From: Sterolibacterium sp964521075
GTDB lineage: Bacteria > Pseudomonadota > Gammaproteobacteria > Burkholderiales > Rhodocyclaceae
Reading direction: 5' to 3'
DNA length: 8,050 bases
NCBI GenBank assembly: GCA_964521075.1
Contig: CAZFPI010000105.1
Location: 1 to 8,050, forward strand
Shown here: positions 6,054 through 8,050 of the stretch, piece after piece
How positions within the stretch are numbered: the first letter of the stretch is position 1
How the letters are laid out: the number at the start of each line of letters is the position of its first letter
The notes under the pieces: model-generated
The model's database searches: none
What the model was told of the DNA's origin: nothing
What the model saw: the letters and a program-made list of their open reading frames with translations, nothing else
Made by a program: the position numbers and the translations under genes

Positions 6054-7175
6054 TCAACCGCCGAAAAACCCCTTGACCTTGTCCATCCAGGACTGCGCCC
6101 GGGGGTTGTGCTTGCCGGAGTCCTGCCGGGTAATCTCGTCGAATTCGCGCAGCAATTCCTTCTGCCGATCGGTCAGATGTACCGGCGTCTCGACCACGAC
6201 GTGGCACAGCAAATCCCCCTGGCTGATACTGCGAACTCCCTTGATCCCCTTGCCCCGCAAGCGGAAGACCTTGCCGGTTTGCGTTTCTGCAGGAATTTTC
6301 AGGCGTGCAGCACCGTCAAGTGTGGGTATCTCGATCTCTCCGCCCAGGGCAGCAGCGGCAAAGCTGATCGGCATTTCACAATGCAGATCGTCGTGGTCCC
6401 GCTGGAAAACACTGTGCGGCTTGATGTGAATCTGCACATACAAATCACCCGGCGGGCCGCCATTCGTGCCATGTTCCCCTTCGCCCGACAGGCGGATACG
6501 ATCGCCCTCGTCGATACCGGCGGGAATCTTGACCGACAGCGTCTTGTGTTTCTTGACGCGCCCGACACCATGACAGGCCGCGCAAGGATCGGCCACATAA
6601 CGTCCGGAGCCATGGCACTTCGGGCAGGTCTGCTGGATCGAAAAGAAACCCTGCTGCATACGCACCTGGCCATGGCCGCCGCACGTCGGACAAGGCTTGG
6701 GTTCCGTGCCCTTCTTCGCACCACTACCGTGACAACCTTCGCATTCCTCCATGGAAGGAATTCGGATGCGCGTCTCCGTCCCCCGCGCAGCATCTTCCAG
6801 TGTGACTTCAAGGTTGTAACGCAGATCGGCCCCACGATAGACGTTGGATCGGCCACCACCGCCCCGGCCACCGCCAAAGATGTCGCTGAAAATATCCGAG
6901 AAATCGCCGAATCCACCGGCTCCTCCACCCGGCCCGCCGCCCATCTGCGGATCAACACCGGCGTGGCCGTATTGGTCATAAGCCGCGCGCTTCTGGCTGT
7001 CGGAAAGAATCTCGTAGGCGTTCTTGGCCTCCTTGAACTGTTCCTCGGCCTTGGGGTTATCCGGATTGCGATCCGGATGGTACTTCATGGCCAGCTTGCG
7101 GTAGGCCTTTTTGATCTCGTCATCGGAAGCATCCCGATTAACGCCGAGAATTTCGTAAAAATCGCGTTTAGCCAT
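6054..7175 (-). CDS. dnaJ: Chaperone protein DnaJ (Hsp40)
   Basis: DnaJ delivers unfolded clients to DnaK and stimulates its ATPase. The 373-residue protein has the full type I layout. It has a J domain (1-70) with the HPD motif at 33-35 and a Gly/Phe-rich linker (about 75-108). Four zinc-finger repeats CXXCXGXG follow at Cys145/148, 162/165, 184/187 and 198/201, then the C-terminal substrate-binding and dimer domains (about 205-373). All zinc ligands and HPD are present. I chose ATG 7175 because MAKRDFYEILGV is the family N terminus; the frame extends back to a GTG at 7244, but that lies in the dnaK-dnaJ hairpin. No clear Shine-Dalgarno is visible. It follows dnaK by 113 bp on the same strand and ends facing the terminator at 5973-6000. 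Confidence 0.98.
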   Translation of the reverse strand: MAKRDFYEILGVNRDASDDEIKKAYRKLAMKYHPDRNPDNPKAEEQFKEAKNAYEILSDSQKRAAYDQYGHAGVDPQMGGGPGGGAGGFGDFSDIFSDIFGGGRGGGGRSNVYRGADLRYNLEVTLEDAARGTETRIRIPSMEECEGCHGSGAKKGTEPKPCPTCGGHGQVRMQQGFFSIQQTCPKCHGSGRYVADPCAACHGVGRVKKHKTLSVKIPAGIDEGDRIRLSGEGEHGTNGGPPGDLYVQIHIKPHSVFQRDHDDLHCEMPISFAAAALGGEIEIPTLDGAARLKIPAETQTGKVFRLRGKGIKGVRSISQGDLLCHVVVETPVHLTDRQKELLREFDEITRQDSGKHNPRAQSWMDKVKGFFGG

Positions 7176-7220
7176 GAGAGTCAAAGAAAACCGGTGAGAA
7201 AAGTAACAGAACGAAAACGC

Positions 7221-7252
7221 GAGGAGCAGACGCGAATCGCGCACTGCTCCTC
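7221..7252 (-). terminator. Hairpin with T-rich tract between dnaK and dnaJ (partial terminator or processing site)
   Basis: On the minus strand GAGGAGCAG (7252-7244) pairs with CTGCTCCTC (7229-7221) in a perfect 9-bp stem. An inner CGCG/CGCG stem (7241-7238 / 7234-7231) with an ATT loop extends it beyond a small internal loop. A T-rich but interrupted stretch follows (GCGTTTTCGTTCTGTTAC). The position after dnaK and before dnaJ fits an attenuator that leaves more dnaK than dnaJ message, or an RNA-processing or stability element. Confidence 0.75.
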
Positions 7253-7288
7253 ATGGCCGGAGAAAATCCCTGCGGGATGCCCCGGACA

Positions 7289-8050
7289 TTACTTCTTGTC
7301 CTTCACCTCCTCAAATTCAGCATCGACCACATCGCCGTCATCCTTTTTGGCATCCGCATCCGCCCCCGCCTCGCCACCCGGCGCAGCCCCACCCTGAGCA
7401 GCCTGCTGCTGGGCATACACAGCCTCGCCCAGCTTCTGCGAGGCTGCTGCCAGAGCTTCGGTTTTGGCTTCAATCGCGGCCTTGTCGCTACCGGATGCCT
7501 TGAGGATTTCCTCGGCATCCTTGACAGCTGCTTCAATCTTGGCCTTTTCGTCCGCCCCGACCTTGTCGCCGTGTTCGGACAAAGCCTTCTTGACCGAATG
7601 CACCATGGCGTCGCACTGATTGCGGGCGTCGACCAGTTCGTGCGCCTTCTTGTCCTCCTCGGCGTGGGCTTCGGCGTCCTTCACCATGGCCTGAATTTCG
7701 GCTTCCGACAGACCCGAGTTGGCCTTGATGGTGATCTTGTTTTCCTTGCCGGTGGCCTTGTCCTTGGCCGAGACATGCAAAATGCCGTTGGCGTCGATAT
7801 CGAAAGTCACCTCGATCTGCGGCATGCCGCGCGGGGCCGGCGGGATGTCGGAAAGATTGAACTGACCCAGGCTCTTGTTGCCGCCGGCCATTTCGCGCTC
7901 GCCCTGCAGAACATGGATAGTCACCGCCGACTGATTGTCGTCCGCGGTCGAGAAGACCTGGCTTTGCTTGGTCGGAATGGTCGTGTTCTTGGTGATGAGC
8001 TTCGTCATCACGCCACCGAGCGTTTCGATCCCCAGCGACAGCGGCGTCAC
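7289..8050 (-). CDS. dnaK: Chaperone protein DnaK (Hsp70), N-terminal part missing
   Basis: DnaK is the ATP-driven Hsp70 chaperone. The frame runs off the right edge, so only the last 253 residues are present of a family length near 640. The visible part starts at VTPLSLGIETLGG, just after the interdomain linker, so the nucleotide-binding domain is entirely outside. It contains the beta substrate-binding domain (about 1-115, with the segments LQGERE and DIDANGILHVSA), the helical lid (about 115-215), a disordered Gln/Ala/Gly-rich tail and the C terminus EEVKDKK, the same ending as in E. coli DnaK. A GTG at 8050 is an internal codon, not a start. grpE is commonly upstream in proteobacteria and may lie beyond the window. 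dnaJ follows after 113 bp. Confidence 0.98.
   Translation of the reverse strand: MTPLSLGIETLGGVMTKLITKNTTIPTKQSQVFSTADDNQSAVTIHVLQGEREMAGGNKSLGQFNLSDIPPAPRGMPQIEVTFDIDANGILHVSAKDKATGKENKITIKANSGLSEAEIQAMVKDAEAHAEEDKKAHELVDARNQCDAMVHSVKKALSEHGDKVGADEKAKIEAAVKDAEEILKASGSDKAAIEAKTEALAAASQKLGEAVYAQQQAAQGGAAPGGEAGADADAKKDDGDVVDAEFEEVKDKK

Noticed and set aside
7176..7244. N-terminal extension of dnaJ by 23 codons from a GTG
   Set aside because: It starts inside the dnaK-dnaJ hairpin, and MAKRDFYEILGV at 7175 is the family start.
6108..7397. A 429-codon open frame on the plus strand, antisense to dnaJ and the end of dnaK
   Set aside because: It covers two unmistakable genes on the other strand and shows no recognisable domain; long antisense frames are common in GC-rich coding DNA.

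Overview
The window reads as an ordinary stretch of chromosome from a GC-rich proteobacterium, most likely a betaproteobacterium (Rhodocyclales-like is my guess from protein flavour and gene order; this is inference, not a search result). All recognisable genes are housekeeping or global-regulatory. I see no transposase, integrase, CRISPR array, phage gene, rRNA or tRNA.

Layout. (1) 1-1200, + strand: 3' part of hslU, the ATPase of the HslUV protease, cut by the left edge. (2) 1312-3170, - strand: a redox two-component pair of the RegBA/PrrBA/RoxSR type. The kinase regB comes first and regA follows with a 4-bp ATGA overlap; the pair converges on hslU. (3) 3171-3275: a 105-bp divergent promoter region between regB and dapA. 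It holds a perfect 7-bp inverted repeat flanked by outward-facing TAAAAT boxes, and an FNR/Anr-like box over the regB start codon. (4) 3276-5900, + strand: dapA (lysine and peptidoglycan precursor synthesis), bamC (outer-membrane protein assembly lipoprotein), a tiny His/Lys-rich exported protein, and a small four-cysteine lipoprotein. They are closely spaced and probably at least partly co-transcribed. (5) 5901-6053: convergent gap with a strong bidirectional terminator hairpin. (6) 6054-8050, - strand: dnaJ preceded by the 3' part of dnaK (cut by the right edge), with a terminator-like hairpin and T-rich tract between them.

How the genes fit together. The two ends carry protein quality control: HslU unfolds substrates for HslV, and DnaK/DnaJ refold or hold clients. 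The middle combines redox sensing (RegB kinase, RegA DNA-binding regulator) with an envelope block. DapA supplies diaminopimelate for peptidoglycan, BamC works in the BAM complex, and the last two small exported proteins are unassigned envelope components.

The parts least explained by known biology are the two small exported proteins after bamC and the control region between regB and dapA. I found no convincing sign of a wholly new multi-gene system.
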